Of a stretch of DNA of 31,924 nt, positions 8,169 through 16,443 are shown one piece after another. The notes beneath the pieces are model-generated. The model did no database searches. It was not told the origin of the DNA and worked only from the letters and a program-made list of their open reading frames with translations. The position numbers were made by a program, and so were the translations under genes. Numbering within the stretch: the stretch's first letter is position 1; the number at the start of each line of letters is the position of its first letter. Location: NCBI GenBank assembly GCA_942490645.1, contig CALNXN010000003.1:1-31924 (forward strand). Direction: 5' to 3'. This stretch comes from CALNXN01 sp942490645. Its GTDB lineage: Bacteria > Pseudomonadota > Alphaproteobacteria > Rhodobacterales > Rhodobacteraceae.

Positions 8169-8804
8169 TCAGGCGGGCCAGACTTTGGGCAGTTTGCGCG
8201 CCGCGATGCCTTCGTTCACCGCGATTTTGTAATGTGACATGGAATGATCCATGCCGGGATTGGGCGCGCGCGGCTTGATGGCACATACGTTGCCAAGATG
8301 GATAAACCCACCAGCCAGATTGCACACACGATCATCGGTACGGTTGACACATAGGCATCGCTTGGCCGCCGTGGCTGCCGAGGCGGTGCGGCACGGGCGG
8401 GGGGCCGCAAATGCGATGGCGGGGATGTTGTAGCCAGCCGATAAAATCTGCGCCGAGGCCGCGCCCAGAGAGTGTCCGATCACAAAGCTGGGCTGGTAGT
8501 TGTTTTTCAAGAGCCAATCCTGCACGACCTTGGCGTGGGCCAGAAAGCCCTGATGCCAGCTGACACCCGGCACATTGATCAGTTTCAGGCGCTTTTTGCC
8601 CAATCGCTGAATGCGCAGATTGTAGCGAATGTAATCGTTGATCGAATTGGATCCGGAGATCAGCAGCGTATTGTCGGTAAGCAGATGGGCCTCCACGTCG
8701 TCCTGAGACAGGCTGTCCTTCCACTGAAACCCGATGATCTCATGAGATTTGCCGGTGTAAGATGCTTCGGCCAGCTCGGCTGCGCGGGTCAATGTGTAAC
8801 GCAT
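8169..8804 (-). CDS. Class 3 lipase-like serine hydrolase
   Basis: The 211-residue product has the nucleophile elbow FVIGHSLGAASA, with S112 as nucleophile, typical of lipase class 3 (Lipase_3) proteins. HQGFLAHAKVVQDWLL upstream corresponds to the family's 'HxGF' region. Candidate partners are the aspartates of NRTDDRVCNL and the histidine of MSHYKIAV near the C terminus. There is no signal peptide, so it may act in the cytoplasm or be exported by another route. The substrate is unknown. It stands alone, convergent with the DUF6544-type gene. A GGCCCGC/GCGGGCC inverted repeat (8144-8150/8173-8179) spans the junction, with the second arm inside this gene's last codons. Confidence 0.8.
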   Translation of the reverse strand: MRYTLTRAAELAEASYTGKSHEIIGFQWKDSLSQDDVEAHLLTDNTLLISGSNSINDYIRYNLRIQRLGKKRLKLINVPGVSWHQGFLAHAKVVQDWLLKNNYQPSFVIGHSLGAASAQILSAGYNIPAIAFAAPRPCRTASAATAAKRCLCVNRTDDRVCNLAGGFIHLGNVCAIKPRAPNPGMDHSMSHYKIAVNEGIAARKLPKVWPA

Positions 8805-9146
8805 CGTGGGTTATCCTTTTTGAATGAGGCAGGATGTGGCGAGAATACCGCGCTGGGTGCATGTGTCACTTGATTTCTGCTTTGGCGTGCATGCCCCTCC
8901 GTCTTTTGGCTAATTTGGGCGGTGCGTGTCGGTGATCCAGCGCGCACGGCCCGGCGGCCCGATGCAGGACAGGTCGCATTCAAATTTTCGAAATGCCCAC
9001 TTCCGCTGACCAATGCGCGGCATTGGGGCGTGTCGCCTTCGGACTCCTCAGACGATCATGTGCTGGTTTGCTCGACATCACTTGTGGCCATGGCAGCCCA
9101 GACCCGGGTGACACGCTCTTTTGGCGTCATCGGTGTCTTGGGTGGT
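8805..9146. other. Intergenic gap without a recognised gene
   Basis: These 342 bases lie between the lipase-like gene and the epoxide-hydrolase-like gene, both minus. A readable minus fragment, MTPKERVTRVWAAMATSDVE (about 9127-9068), looks somewhat protein-like but has no supporting context. I see no RNA gene or clear terminator. Confidence 0.4.
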
Positions 9147-10028
9147 TCAGCGGTCCATCCACGACAAGATCGCTTGCGCCACTGCGTCGGGTTTCTGGTG
9201 ATGCAGCCAGTGATCGCAGCCTTCGATCTCAACCCGAGTGAGGTCCGGCGCGAAGTCTTCCAGACCTTCGGTCGCCTCTGGCAGCAGGGCGGTGTCAGCG
9301 TTGCCCCAGACCAGCAGGTGCGGGCAGCGGACCACAAGTTTGTCGAGCGGCAGATCGGGCATCGGCGCGGGTTTGCCGGGGTCTGCCACCACCAAGGGCG
9401 AGGCACGATACCAGTGGATCATGGTGCGCAACCGACCTGGCCGTGCCCATTCGGTAACGTATTGTTCCAACTCGGCGTCCGTCAGCCAGTCGAATTTCAT
9501 ACGAGCCTGAAAGAACCGCTTCATCTTGGCGAAATTATCGGCGGCCAGATCATCCTCTGACCCCTCGGAGCGCAGGTAGTTGATATATTGCGACGCCTCG
9601 GACTGCGGCCCGCCCGACGCCATCGCGCGTTGAAACGGCACCGGATGCACGCCGTTCATGATGATGAGCCGCTCTACCAGATCGGGCCGGAACATCGCCA
9701 GCCCATAGGCCACCGCCGCGCCCCAATCATGGCCCAGCACGGTTACAGGCCCCGCATCGCCGATCAGCGCCGCCATGTCGCCCACCAGCTTGGAGGTGGC
9801 ATAATCCGACACATCCGGTGGGGCCCAGCTTTGACCATATCCGCGCTGATCGGGGGCGATGCAATGAAACCGATGGGCCAGCCGTTCCGCAAGGCCGGAC
9901 CATGCGCCCCCGTATTCAGGAAAGCCGTGCAGCATCAGAAGTTTGGGCAGATGCGCGGCCCCCCATGTGCGGATGTGAAAGGGGTGACCGTTCAGCGTGG
10001 CGGTATAGGTGCTAGCGGAAAGGGTCAT
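9147..10028 (-). CDS. Alpha/beta hydrolase, epoxide-hydrolase type
   Basis: This 293-residue alpha/beta-hydrolase resembles soluble epoxide hydrolases and haloalkane dehalogenases. It shows the oxyanion motif HGFPE (residues 34-38), the nucleophile elbow GHDWGAA with D101, and a C-terminal catalytic histidine in GCDHWLHHQ. Aspartate rather than serine as nucleophile is characteristic of these two groups. HGFPE together with a lid tyrosine in YINYLRS favours epoxide hydrolase. The natural substrate cannot be told. The start MTLSASTYT is at 10028. Its ATG overlaps the TGA of the upstream hydrolase in ATGA, so the two are translationally coupled. There is no signal peptide. Confidence 0.88.
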   Translation of the reverse strand: MTLSASTYTATLNGHPFHIRTWGAAHLPKLLMLHGFPEYGGAWSGLAERLAHRFHCIAPDQRGYGQSWAPPDVSDYATSKLVGDMAALIGDAGPVTVLGHDWGAAVAYGLAMFRPDLVERLIIMNGVHPVPFQRAMASGGPQSEASQYINYLRSEGSEDDLAADNFAKMKRFFQARMKFDWLTDAELEQYVTEWARPGRLRTMIHWYRASPLVVADPGKPAPMPDLPLDKLVVRCPHLLVWGNADTALLPEATEGLEDFAPDLTRVEIEGCDHWLHHQKPDAVAQAILSWMDR

Positions 10029-11308
10029 TCGCCTTTCAGCTTGGTCTCGAACCGCAATCCCTTGGCGGAGCGTGCCGCAAAGCCTTCCCAATAGGTGTGA
10101 TCGCCCGTTTCCACGCCTGCGTCATCCAGCGCGATAACGCCATCATCGGCGTTGGTGATCAGGTTGAAGTAGCTGCCCTTTTCCAGATCCGCCTTGAGGT
10201 GAATATCGAGAAACGCGGTAGAGAAGTGTTGCGCGATGTTGTTCATGCGCGTCGTGTCCCAGACCGCGTCGGCGTAATGCTCGAACGGGATGAAGTCGAG
10301 GTTTTCAACAGGCATCCAGCTTTCCTTGGGGGCGGGCATAGGCGCTGCGGCGTTGTGATTGGCGTGGTTGAAGGTCAGCAAATGGCGGTCTGTTCCGGTC
10401 GCCTCGTCAAAGATCGAGCGGATCGCGCCGTAAACGGACACATCATCTGACCCGCCCGCCATAAAGAGGGTGGGTTTGCGCAGACCTGACATGCCCACGG
10501 CATCCCAGAAGCCCGCGTTCTTGCCCCATGGGCCGATGATGATCATTGCCTTGACCCGTTCATCAATCAGCGCCTCATGGGTGTCTGACCCCGCAAGGTG
10601 CTGCGCGAGCAGGCCGTTCGGCGTGCCCCAGCTGTATTCGGTGGAGGCCTGCGTCACACCCGCGCCGCCAAAGATCAGCGCGCCGTAGCCGCCCATCGAA
10701 TAGCCGATCACGCCCACAGTCGAGGCGTCGACAATGTCACCCAGCGGGCCGTCCATGGCCTCCATCTGGTCGATCACAAAACGTTGGTCCAACGGACGGT
10801 TGAGCAGGGTCGAACCAAACGCACCCTGATCGCTGTAGGTGCTGTCTGTGTGGTCGATCGAGACAGTCACATAGCCTTTGGAGGCAAGGTTTTCGCCAAG
10901 GTGCGACATCAGGAACCGATTGCCCGGATAGCCGTGCGAAATCACGATCAGCGGGTATGTGGCGCCCGTTGCGGGGGCCGCATCGCGCGCGGCGCGTCCG
11001 GTCAGCGTGACCTCGGTTTCCCCGTCGCGCAGGAAGGCGCGGTATTCGCCACCCGGTTGAGTGCCCTCTGCCGCAGGGTACCAGACTTCGACGGTCAGCG
11101 GGCGGTCATAGGTGGGTGTCGCATCGGCAGTGGTGTTGACGATGTCGATCTGGCCGGGGTTTGTGAACTCGAAGGTCTGCACGCCGATGGGCATTTCCCC
11201 GTAAGGGGCAAGCTCCGGCGCATCGGGGCGGATCTGGTCAATCGGATTGGCCAATGCAGGGCCTGCGATCAGTGTGGCGGCAGTGGCCAGGGCCGGAAGG
11301 GTCTTCAT
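10025..11308 (-). CDS. Exported dienelactone/PAF-acetylhydrolase-like hydrolase
   Basis: The 427-residue protein has a signal peptide (MKTLPALATAATLIAGPALA, then NPIDQ), so it acts in the periplasm or outside. The alpha/beta-hydrolase core shows LTVEVWYPA, the oxyanion region YPLIVISHGYPGNRF, the nucleophile elbow GVIGYSMGGYG with S204, and a later histidine in FNHANHNAAAP. This layout is typical of the PAF-acetylhydrolase/dienelactone hydrolase group, often annotated as a predicted dienelactone hydrolase. The substrate is probably an ester but is unknown. Its stop overlaps the start of the epoxide-hydrolase-like gene by four bases. A GTGCA-N6-TGCAC inverted repeat lies 23-38 bases upstream of the start. 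Confidence 0.85.
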   Translation of the reverse strand: MKTLPALATAATLIAGPALANPIDQIRPDAPELAPYGEMPIGVQTFEFTNPGQIDIVNTTADATPTYDRPLTVEVWYPAAEGTQPGGEYRAFLRDGETEVTLTGRAARDAAPATGATYPLIVISHGYPGNRFLMSHLGENLASKGYVTVSIDHTDSTYSDQGAFGSTLLNRPLDQRFVIDQMEAMDGPLGDIVDASTVGVIGYSMGGYGALIFGGAGVTQASTEYSWGTPNGLLAQHLAGSDTHEALIDERVKAMIIIGPWGKNAGFWDAVGMSGLRKPTLFMAGGSDDVSVYGAIRSIFDEATGTDRHLLTFNHANHNAAAPMPAPKESWMPVENLDFIPFEHYADAVWDTTRMNNIAQHFSTAFLDIHLKADLEKGSYFNLITNADDGVIALDDAGVETGDHTYWEGFAARSAKGLRFETKLKGE

Positions 11309-11330
11309 GGGGTCGCTCCGATTTGAATAA

Positions 11331-11346
11331 GTGCATGGATTTGCAC
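11331..11346. promoter_or_regulatory. Inverted repeat upstream of hydrolase pair
   Basis: GTGCA (11331-11335) and TGCAC (11342-11346) form an inverted repeat with a 6-base spacer, 23-38 bases before the ATG at 11308 of the exported hydrolase. The position suits an operator overlapping the promoter. The cognate regulator is unknown; the LysR gene just upstream is one candidate. Confidence 0.4.
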
Positions 11347-11487
11347 ATAGAGTGACAGGTTTCCGCTTCAGATCAAGAGACTATCACGGAAAACATGTCG
11401 GGCTTTTTGCATCACCTGCGCGCAGCACGGTCCGTTGGGTGGGCGCAAAAGCCGCCCCCATGCGGCCCCGATTGGACAGTGCCGCGG

Positions 11488-12351
11488 TCAGATCAGCTCA
11501 GGCAAGTGCGTGACGAGGCCGTCGAAAATCGCGCGGACGCGGGCGATCTGCGCCTGATCTTCGTGCATGACCACATAGCACGGCAAGGTTGTTTCAATGT
11601 CCGGGAACAGGCGGACCAACCCCAGCCTTTGTGCGATGGCACATTGCGTAATGCCGATGCCGAGACCCGCCTGAATGGCCGCGATCTGTGCCAGCGGATC
11701 ATCGGTGCGCAGCACGACGTTTTCCGGCACGGGATGGCCCAATGCGGCCAGCCCCGGTTCAATCTGACGGTGCCTGTCATCGCTGATCATGGGCGCATGG
11801 CGCAGCCCCGCAGCGCTGAATGCATCGGCCTTGTGCGGTGCTGCGAACACCCCGAATGCAATGGCGGGCAGTTTGCGCGCGATCAGCGCATCCTGGGTCG
11901 GTGCGGTCAGGCGCAGCGCCACATCTGCGGCGCGGCGGGCCATGTTTTCCGCACGGTCCGTGGCGGTCAATTCGATGCGTATATCCGGAAAGGCATCGTG
12001 CAACACCGGCAGGACCAGCGGCAAGCAGTGCGTGGACAGAACCCGGCTGGCCGTCAGGCGCACAGTGCCCGCGCGGGCCTGCGCCTGGCTGGCGGCGCTG
12101 CGGGCAAAGGCTTCGGCCTCATGTGCGACCGATTGCGCCAAGGGCAGCAAGCTGCGCGCCATCGGCGTCGGCGTAAGGCCATTGCTGGCACGGGTAAACA
12201 GCTTGGCCCCGGTTTGAGCCTCCAACGCCTCGATCTGACGGCGCACGGTGGGTTGTGACAGCCGCAAGGCACGGGCGGTGGCAGACAGGCTGCCATGCTC
12301 CATCACGCCGCGAAAGGTCAGAATAAGATCCAGAGAAGGGGCGTTGCTCAT
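11488..12351 (-). CDS. LysR-family transcriptional regulator
   Basis: The 287-residue protein has the N-terminal LysR winged helix-turn-helix (residues about 5-62), with SLSATARALRLSQPTVRRQI and EALEAQTGAKLFTR. A periplasmic-binding-like effector domain follows, starting near GTVRLTASRV and containing PDIRIEL and LGIGITQCA. The effector is unknown. It is divergent from the DUF4260 gene (93-base gap), which is a common target arrangement for LysR proteins. Downstream on the same strand is the hydrolase pair, 179 bases away. The start at 12351 gives a normal HTH distance, though it lacks a clear ribosome-binding site. Confidence 0.92.
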   Translation of the reverse strand: MSNAPSLDLILTFRGVMEHGSLSATARALRLSQPTVRRQIEALEAQTGAKLFTRASNGLTPTPMARSLLPLAQSVAHEAEAFARSAASQAQARAGTVRLTASRVLSTHCLPLVLPVLHDAFPDIRIELTATDRAENMARRAADVALRLTAPTQDALIARKLPAIAFGVFAAPHKADAFSAAGLRHAPMISDDRHRQIEPGLAALGHPVPENVVLRTDDPLAQIAAIQAGLGIGITQCAIAQRLGLVRLFPDIETTLPCYVVMHEDQAQIARVRAIFDGLVTHLPELI

Positions 12352-12444
12352 AAAAATATTATAGGCAAGGCGTCACATTATGACAATTCTGTTTATCACG
12401 ATGTCACTGTACGTCTGATGCCACCTCATATCAGGAGACAGAAG
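12352..12444. promoter_or_regulatory. Divergent promoter region, LysR / DUF4260 gene
   Basis: This 93-base, AT-richer gap separates the divergent LysR and DUF4260 genes. It contains GTCACATTATGAC (12372-12384), a partial dyad, and another GTCAC at 12404-12408. LysR proteins usually bind T-N11-A sites in such gaps, but I could not single out one. AGGAG at 12432-12436 is the ribosome-binding site of the DUF4260 gene. Confidence 0.4.
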
Positions 12445-12825
12445 ATGACCGAGCAAACCCATTCCCCTCACACGCCCAGCCTGCGCGTCTGGTTGCAGGG
12501 CGAAAGCGTCATCATCGCGGCGGTCGGCATCTGGGTCTATGCCCAGACCGGGGCAGGGTGGTGGCTGTTTGCGGCCTGCGCGCTGCTGCCTGATCTGGCG
12601 ATGCTGGGCTATGCGTTTGGCCCGCGCTGGGGCGCAGGGGCGTACAACGTGGCGCACAGCTATGCCACGCCGCTGGTGCTGGGTGCGGGTGCCGCACTGG
12701 CTGGTGCTGCATGGGCCGGGCCACTGGTGTTTATCTGGGTCGTGCATATCGCCGTCGATCGCGCGGTTGGCTATGGGCTGAAGTATCCCGGATCGTTCAA
12801 AGCCACGCACCTCGACGCGGTTTGA
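12445..12825 (+). CDS. DUF4260 small membrane protein
   Basis: The 126-residue product has about four hydrophobic helices: VIIAAVGIWVYAQT, WWLFAACALLPDLAMLGYAF, the stretch ATPLVLGAGAALAGAAWAGP, and LVFIWVVHIAVDRAVGYGL. The pattern LPDLAMLGYAFGPRWGAGAY, then YNVAHSY, then the end HIAVDRAVGYGLKYP is what I recall for DUF4260, a family of integral membrane proteins of unknown function. The start at 12445 follows AGGAG with good spacing; the frame also opens earlier at 12295 but that part overlaps the LysR gene. It is likely controlled by the divergent LysR regulator. Confidence 0.8.
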   Translation: MTEQTHSPHTPSLRVWLQGESVIIAAVGIWVYAQTGAGWWLFAACALLPDLAMLGYAFGPRWGAGAYNVAHSYATPLVLGAGAALAGAAWAGPLVFIWVVHIAVDRAVGYGLKYPGSFKATHLDAV

Positions 12826-12894
12826 CGGGACGGGGGCGCAAAAAAATTCTGCACCCCTATTCTAATGTCACAATCTGAGGCGTATGGCAGGTGT

Positions 12895-14283
12895 ATGAGC
12901 ACGCCAATGACATACCCGGGCCACGCCCGCGCCATTCTGGTTTTGGGTCTGCCGTTGATCGGCGGACACCTTGGCCAAACGGCGATCGGGGCCACCGACA
13001 CCGTGATGTCGGGCTGGTACAGCGTCGAGGCGCTGGCCGCGGTGACTTTGGGCAGTACGTATTTCTTTGGCTGGTTCCTATTGGGGTCGGGCTTCGCATT
13101 TGCGGTCATGCCGATGGTGGCCTCGCTGGCGGCGGCAGGGGATGAAACCGGCGTGCGGCGCGCCACGCGGATGGGGATGTGGCTGTCAATGGGCTATGGC
13201 ATCGCGTGCTTGCCTTTCATGGTCTGGTCCGAACCCATTTTGCGTGCGTTGGGGCAAAGCGAGGCGCTTTCGGCGGAGGCCGCGGGCTATTTGCGTGTCG
13301 CGGCCATCGGGGTCTTTCCGGCGTTGCTGGTCATGGTGCTCAAATCCTATCTGGCCGCACTGGAACGCACGCAGGTGGTGTTCTGGATCACTGTGATCGC
13401 GGCCGTGGCCAATGGGTTTGCCAATTACGCGCTGATTTTCGGCAACTGGGGCGCGCCGGAAATGGGCGTGCGTGGGGCCGCCATGGCCTCGGTGATCACG
13501 CAGATCGTGTCACTGATCGGCGTTGTGATCTATGTGCAGGTCGTCTTGCCACAGCAAACGCTGTTCCGCCGGGTCTGGAAGGCCGATCCGGGGATGATGG
13601 CGCAGGTGTTCCGGCTGGGCTGGCCCATCGGGCTGACCACGATCAGTGAATACGGGCTTTTTGCGGCCTCCGCGATCATGATGGGATGGCTGGGCACGAT
13701 TGCGCTTGCCGCGCATGGCATCGCGGTGCAACTGGCCTCGATCACCTTCATGGTGCATCTGGGGCTGAGTAATGTGGCCACAATTCGGGCGGGCAACGCC
13801 TACGGGCGCAGAGACCCGCTGCATATGGCACGTGGCGCAAAGGTGGTCCTGTTGATGTCGCTGGCGGCGGCCATTCTGACGATTGGCGGTTTTCTGACGT
13901 GGCCCACGGAGTTGATCTCGCTCTTCATGGAGGCCGACGAGCCGCGACGCGACGCCATTCTGGGCATCGGCGTGGGGCTTTTGGCGCTGGCCGCGCTTTT
14001 TCAACTGGTGGATGGCGCGCAGGCGATTGCGCTGGGTCTGTTGCGCGGGGTGCAGGACACGCGGGTGCCTCTGGTCATCGCCGCGCTCAGCTATTGGGCC
14101 GTGGGTGTTCCGTGCTCGTATGTTCTCGGATTTGTGCTGGGCTGGGAAGGCGTCGGCGTCTGGCTTGGGCTGGTCGTGGGCCTCGCCATGGCTGCGGTTC
14201 TGCTGAACGCTCGCTTCTGGATGGTATCGCTGCGGCAGGTGGGCGAGGATGCGGCCTTGCCAACCGAGCGGGGTGTGTCCTAG
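12895..14283 (+). CDS. MATE family efflux transporter
   Basis: The product is a 462-residue inner-membrane protein with about twelve hydrophobic helices in two similar halves. Each half would export drugs or metabolites in exchange for H+ or Na+. Typical features are LGLPLIGGHLGQTAIGATDT near the N terminus, LAALERTQVVFWITVIAAVA with NGFANYALIFGNWGAPEMGV after it, and LGLLRGVQDTRVPLVIAALS near the C terminus. The ATG at 12895 follows GGCAGG closely; an in-frame ATG at 12865 has no ribosome-binding site and adds non-family residues. It is 30 bases upstream of the TPR gene on the same strand. The substrate is unknown. Confidence 0.92.
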   Translation: MSTPMTYPGHARAILVLGLPLIGGHLGQTAIGATDTVMSGWYSVEALAAVTLGSTYFFGWFLLGSGFAFAVMPMVASLAAAGDETGVRRATRMGMWLSMGYGIACLPFMVWSEPILRALGQSEALSAEAAGYLRVAAIGVFPALLVMVLKSYLAALERTQVVFWITVIAAVANGFANYALIFGNWGAPEMGVRGAAMASVITQIVSLIGVVIYVQVVLPQQTLFRRVWKADPGMMAQVFRLGWPIGLTTISEYGLFAASAIMMGWLGTIALAAHGIAVQLASITFMVHLGLSNVATIRAGNAYGRRDPLHMARGAKVVLLMSLAAAILTIGGFLTWPTELISLFMEADEPRRDAILGIGVGLLALAALFQLVDGAQAIALGLLRGVQDTRVPLVIAALSYWAVGVPCSYVLGFVLGWEGVGVWLGLVVGLAMAAVLLNARFWMVSLRQVGEDAALPTERGVS

Positions 14284-14313
14284 CTGTGCGCGGACGGCAA
14301 ATGGGGCCCCGCG

Positions 14314-15582
14314 ATGCTGAGTGATCTTTACGACCTGCCGATTTCCACCACGTCCACAGCGGCACAAGCTGCCTACAACCGCGGTGTTGCAATGCTGCTG
14401 GGCGGGGAGGCCGGAATGGCCCGCGCGTTTGCCGACGCCGTGGATCAAGATCCCGGCTTTGCACTGGGGCATGTTGGATTGGCGCGTGCGCGTATGTTTT
14501 CGGGCGATATGACCGGCGCGCGCGACGCCATGGCCACCGCGCAATCTTGTGCCGGCGGCATCACCCAACGCGAAACATCCCACACAAAAATGATGGCGCT
14601 GATGATCGCAGGCAAGGCAGCCGAAGCCTTGGCTGCCGTGCGCGAACATCTGGCCGAACACCCGCGCGATGCTTTGATCGCACAGACCAGTTCATCGATC
14701 TATGGGTTGATTGGATTCTCCGGCCAGCCCGGTCGCGAAGCGGAAACGCTGGCTTTCTTGACGCAGCTGTTGCCGCACTACGGGGATGACTGGTGGATGA
14801 TGAGCCAATACGCCTTTGCCTTGTGTGAAACAGGGCAATTGGCGCGCGCTGACACGATCATCGACCGGGCGCTCGCGCTCAATCCGCGCAACGCGCACGG
14901 CGCTCACGTGCGCAGCCATGTCTCTTATGAGGCGGGCGAGGTCGATGCCGGGCGGTCCTACCTGACAGATTGGCTCACAACCTATTCCAATGAGGGCGTG
15001 ATGCACGGGCACCTGAACTGGCATGTGGCGCTCTGGGCGCTTTATGCAGGCGATATTGATGCCATGTGGAAGCGTGTCGATGACGCGGTGACGCCTGACA
15101 AGGCGCTTGCCGGGCCACCGCTCAGCACGCTTGTCGACACCGCCTCGATCCTGCACCGTGCCGAGTTGCGCGGCGTGACCGTGGCGCCCGAACGGTGGGC
15201 CGCCATCAGCGATTTCGCCGCGCGGGCCTTTCCCAGCCCGGGCAATGCGTTTGTCGATGTGCATGCCGCGCTGGCCCACGCGATGGCAGGAAATGGTGCG
15301 GCATTGCGCCGTATCATCGACGATCCGGCTGGTCCTGCGGCTGATCTGGTGCCGGATCTGGCCTGCGGGTACAGGTTGCTGGCTGAACATGATTGGGGTG
15401 GGGCCGCATCCCATCTGACCCGAGCGATGGCCGATACCGCCCGCATTGGCGGCAGCCGCGCGCAGCGTGATCTGGTGGAGCATTCGCTTCTCACCGCGCT
15501 GATGCGTCAGGGCCGCCGGGATGAGGCGCAGCACGTCGTTGCCCTGCGCCGTCCGGTTCTGGCCGAAACGGTTCTGGCCTGA
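14314..15582 (+). CDS. TTC38-like tetratricopeptide repeat protein
   Basis: The 422-residue product is helical throughout, with TPR-type repeats: YNRGVAMLLGGEAGMARAFA, ADTIIDRALALNPRNAHGAH and HVRSHVSYEAGEVDAGRSYL. The segment HGHLNWHVALWALYAGDIDA and the length match the tetratricopeptide-repeat protein 38 (TTC38) family, found from bacteria to humans and of unknown biochemical role. There is no signal peptide, so it is probably cytoplasmic. It follows the MATE gene by 30 bases. Its TGA lies inside a hairpin shared with the convergent dehydrogenase gene. Confidence 0.85.
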   Translation: MLSDLYDLPISTTSTAAQAAYNRGVAMLLGGEAGMARAFADAVDQDPGFALGHVGLARARMFSGDMTGARDAMATAQSCAGGITQRETSHTKMMALMIAGKAAEALAAVREHLAEHPRDALIAQTSSSIYGLIGFSGQPGREAETLAFLTQLLPHYGDDWWMMSQYAFALCETGQLARADTIIDRALALNPRNAHGAHVRSHVSYEAGEVDAGRSYLTDWLTTYSNEGVMHGHLNWHVALWALYAGDIDAMWKRVDDAVTPDKALAGPPLSTLVDTASILHRAELRGVTVAPERWAAISDFAARAFPSPGNAFVDVHAALAHAMAGNGAALRRIIDDPAGPAADLVPDLACGYRLLAEHDWGGAASHLTRAMADTARIGGSRAQRDLVEHSLLTALMRQGRRDEAQHVVALRRPVLAETVLA

Positions 15583-15598
15583 GCGGTCAGGTCTTTTT
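15577..15598 (+). terminator. Small terminator-like hairpin at convergent gene ends
   Basis: GCCTGA (15577-15582) pairs with TCAGGT (15587-15592) around the loop GCGG, giving five Watson-Crick pairs plus one G-U, followed by a T run at 15594-15598. The left arm contains the TGA stop of the TPR gene and the right arm the stop of the convergent dehydrogenase gene. It would be a weak terminator for the plus strand. Confidence 0.55.
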
Positions 15599-16424
15599 GC
15601 GGTCGTCCACGATGGACATCTGCGCCAAGCCGGATTGCCCCAGATCGACCTTGGCAAAGGGGCCACCTTGCAGCATTTCGGCAGGGTCGGTCACATCAAC
15701 GGGCGGTGTGTTGGCCAGCACCTCAGTCGCGAACTCTTCAGCGTTGTCCTTCGGGCGGTACCCAAGGAAGGACGCCTTGGTGTTGTCGACAGGTGCGCGG
15801 TCGTTGTTGGACACCCCGTAGATGATCGAAAAACCCGACCGATGGCGTGTCAATCGCGCGCGTCACAAGGTGGATGAGATCGTCATACGACAGCCATGAT
15901 CCCAGCGCGCGGGCGTTGTTGACCTTAGCCGCCGACAGGATGCGCAGATGCACGCTTTCCATCTGACGTTTGTCCCAATACATGCGACCCAGATCTTCGG
16001 TAAAGCATTTGGCAAGGCCGTAGAACGTGTCGGGGCGGTGTTCGGCGTCGATACCGATGAAATCCGCCTTGCGGTGCATACCGACAGCGTGGATCGAGGA
16101 GGCATAGACGATGCGACGCACGCCCGCTTTGTATCCCGCTTCCCAAATGTTGTAAGAGCCCACGAAATTGGGACCGAGCAATTCTTCAAACGGCTTTTCA
16201 TCAACGATGGCACCGAAATGCACGACCATATCCGCGCCGTCCAGAACCGGGGCGATCTGATCCATCTGTGCAAGGTCAGCCTGCATGTAGCTTTCGCCGG
16301 GATAAAGCGTGCCGATGTCATCGGCGATGTCCGTGGAAACCAGCGTATCGGCCATTTTCGTCAGTGGCTCGCGCAGATACGATCCCAGCCGCCCGGCGGC
16401 TCCGGTGAGGACGATTTTCTTCAT
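15587..16424 (-). pseudogene. Uronate-dehydrogenase-like NAD enzyme, one frameshift
   Basis: The product is a short-chain epimerase/dehydrogenase, most similar in layout to NAD-dependent uronate dehydrogenase (Udh), which oxidises galacturonate or glucuronate to a lactone. It shows the Rossmann motif TGAAGRLG, the serine region YASSIHAVG and the catalytic YGLAK. The frame runs intact to DTPSVGF, then switches. FSIIYGVSNNDRAPVDNTKA to SFLGYRPKDNAEEFATEVL continues in the next frame to DDRKKT at 15587. Removing one T from the run of five at about 15828-15832 restores a protein of about 278 residues, the normal size. It starts 19 bases after the aldolase gene with AAAAGGGA before the ATG. The break is a homopolymer indel, so a sequence error is quite possible. 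Confidence 0.85.
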
Positions 16425-16443
16425 GTCGGTTCCCTTTTCATGT

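Noticed and set aside
8144..8179. Inverted repeat GGCCCGC/GCGGGCC between convergent genes
   Set aside because: Loop is 22 bases, no T run follows and one arm is inside the lipase-like gene, so I do not call it a terminator.
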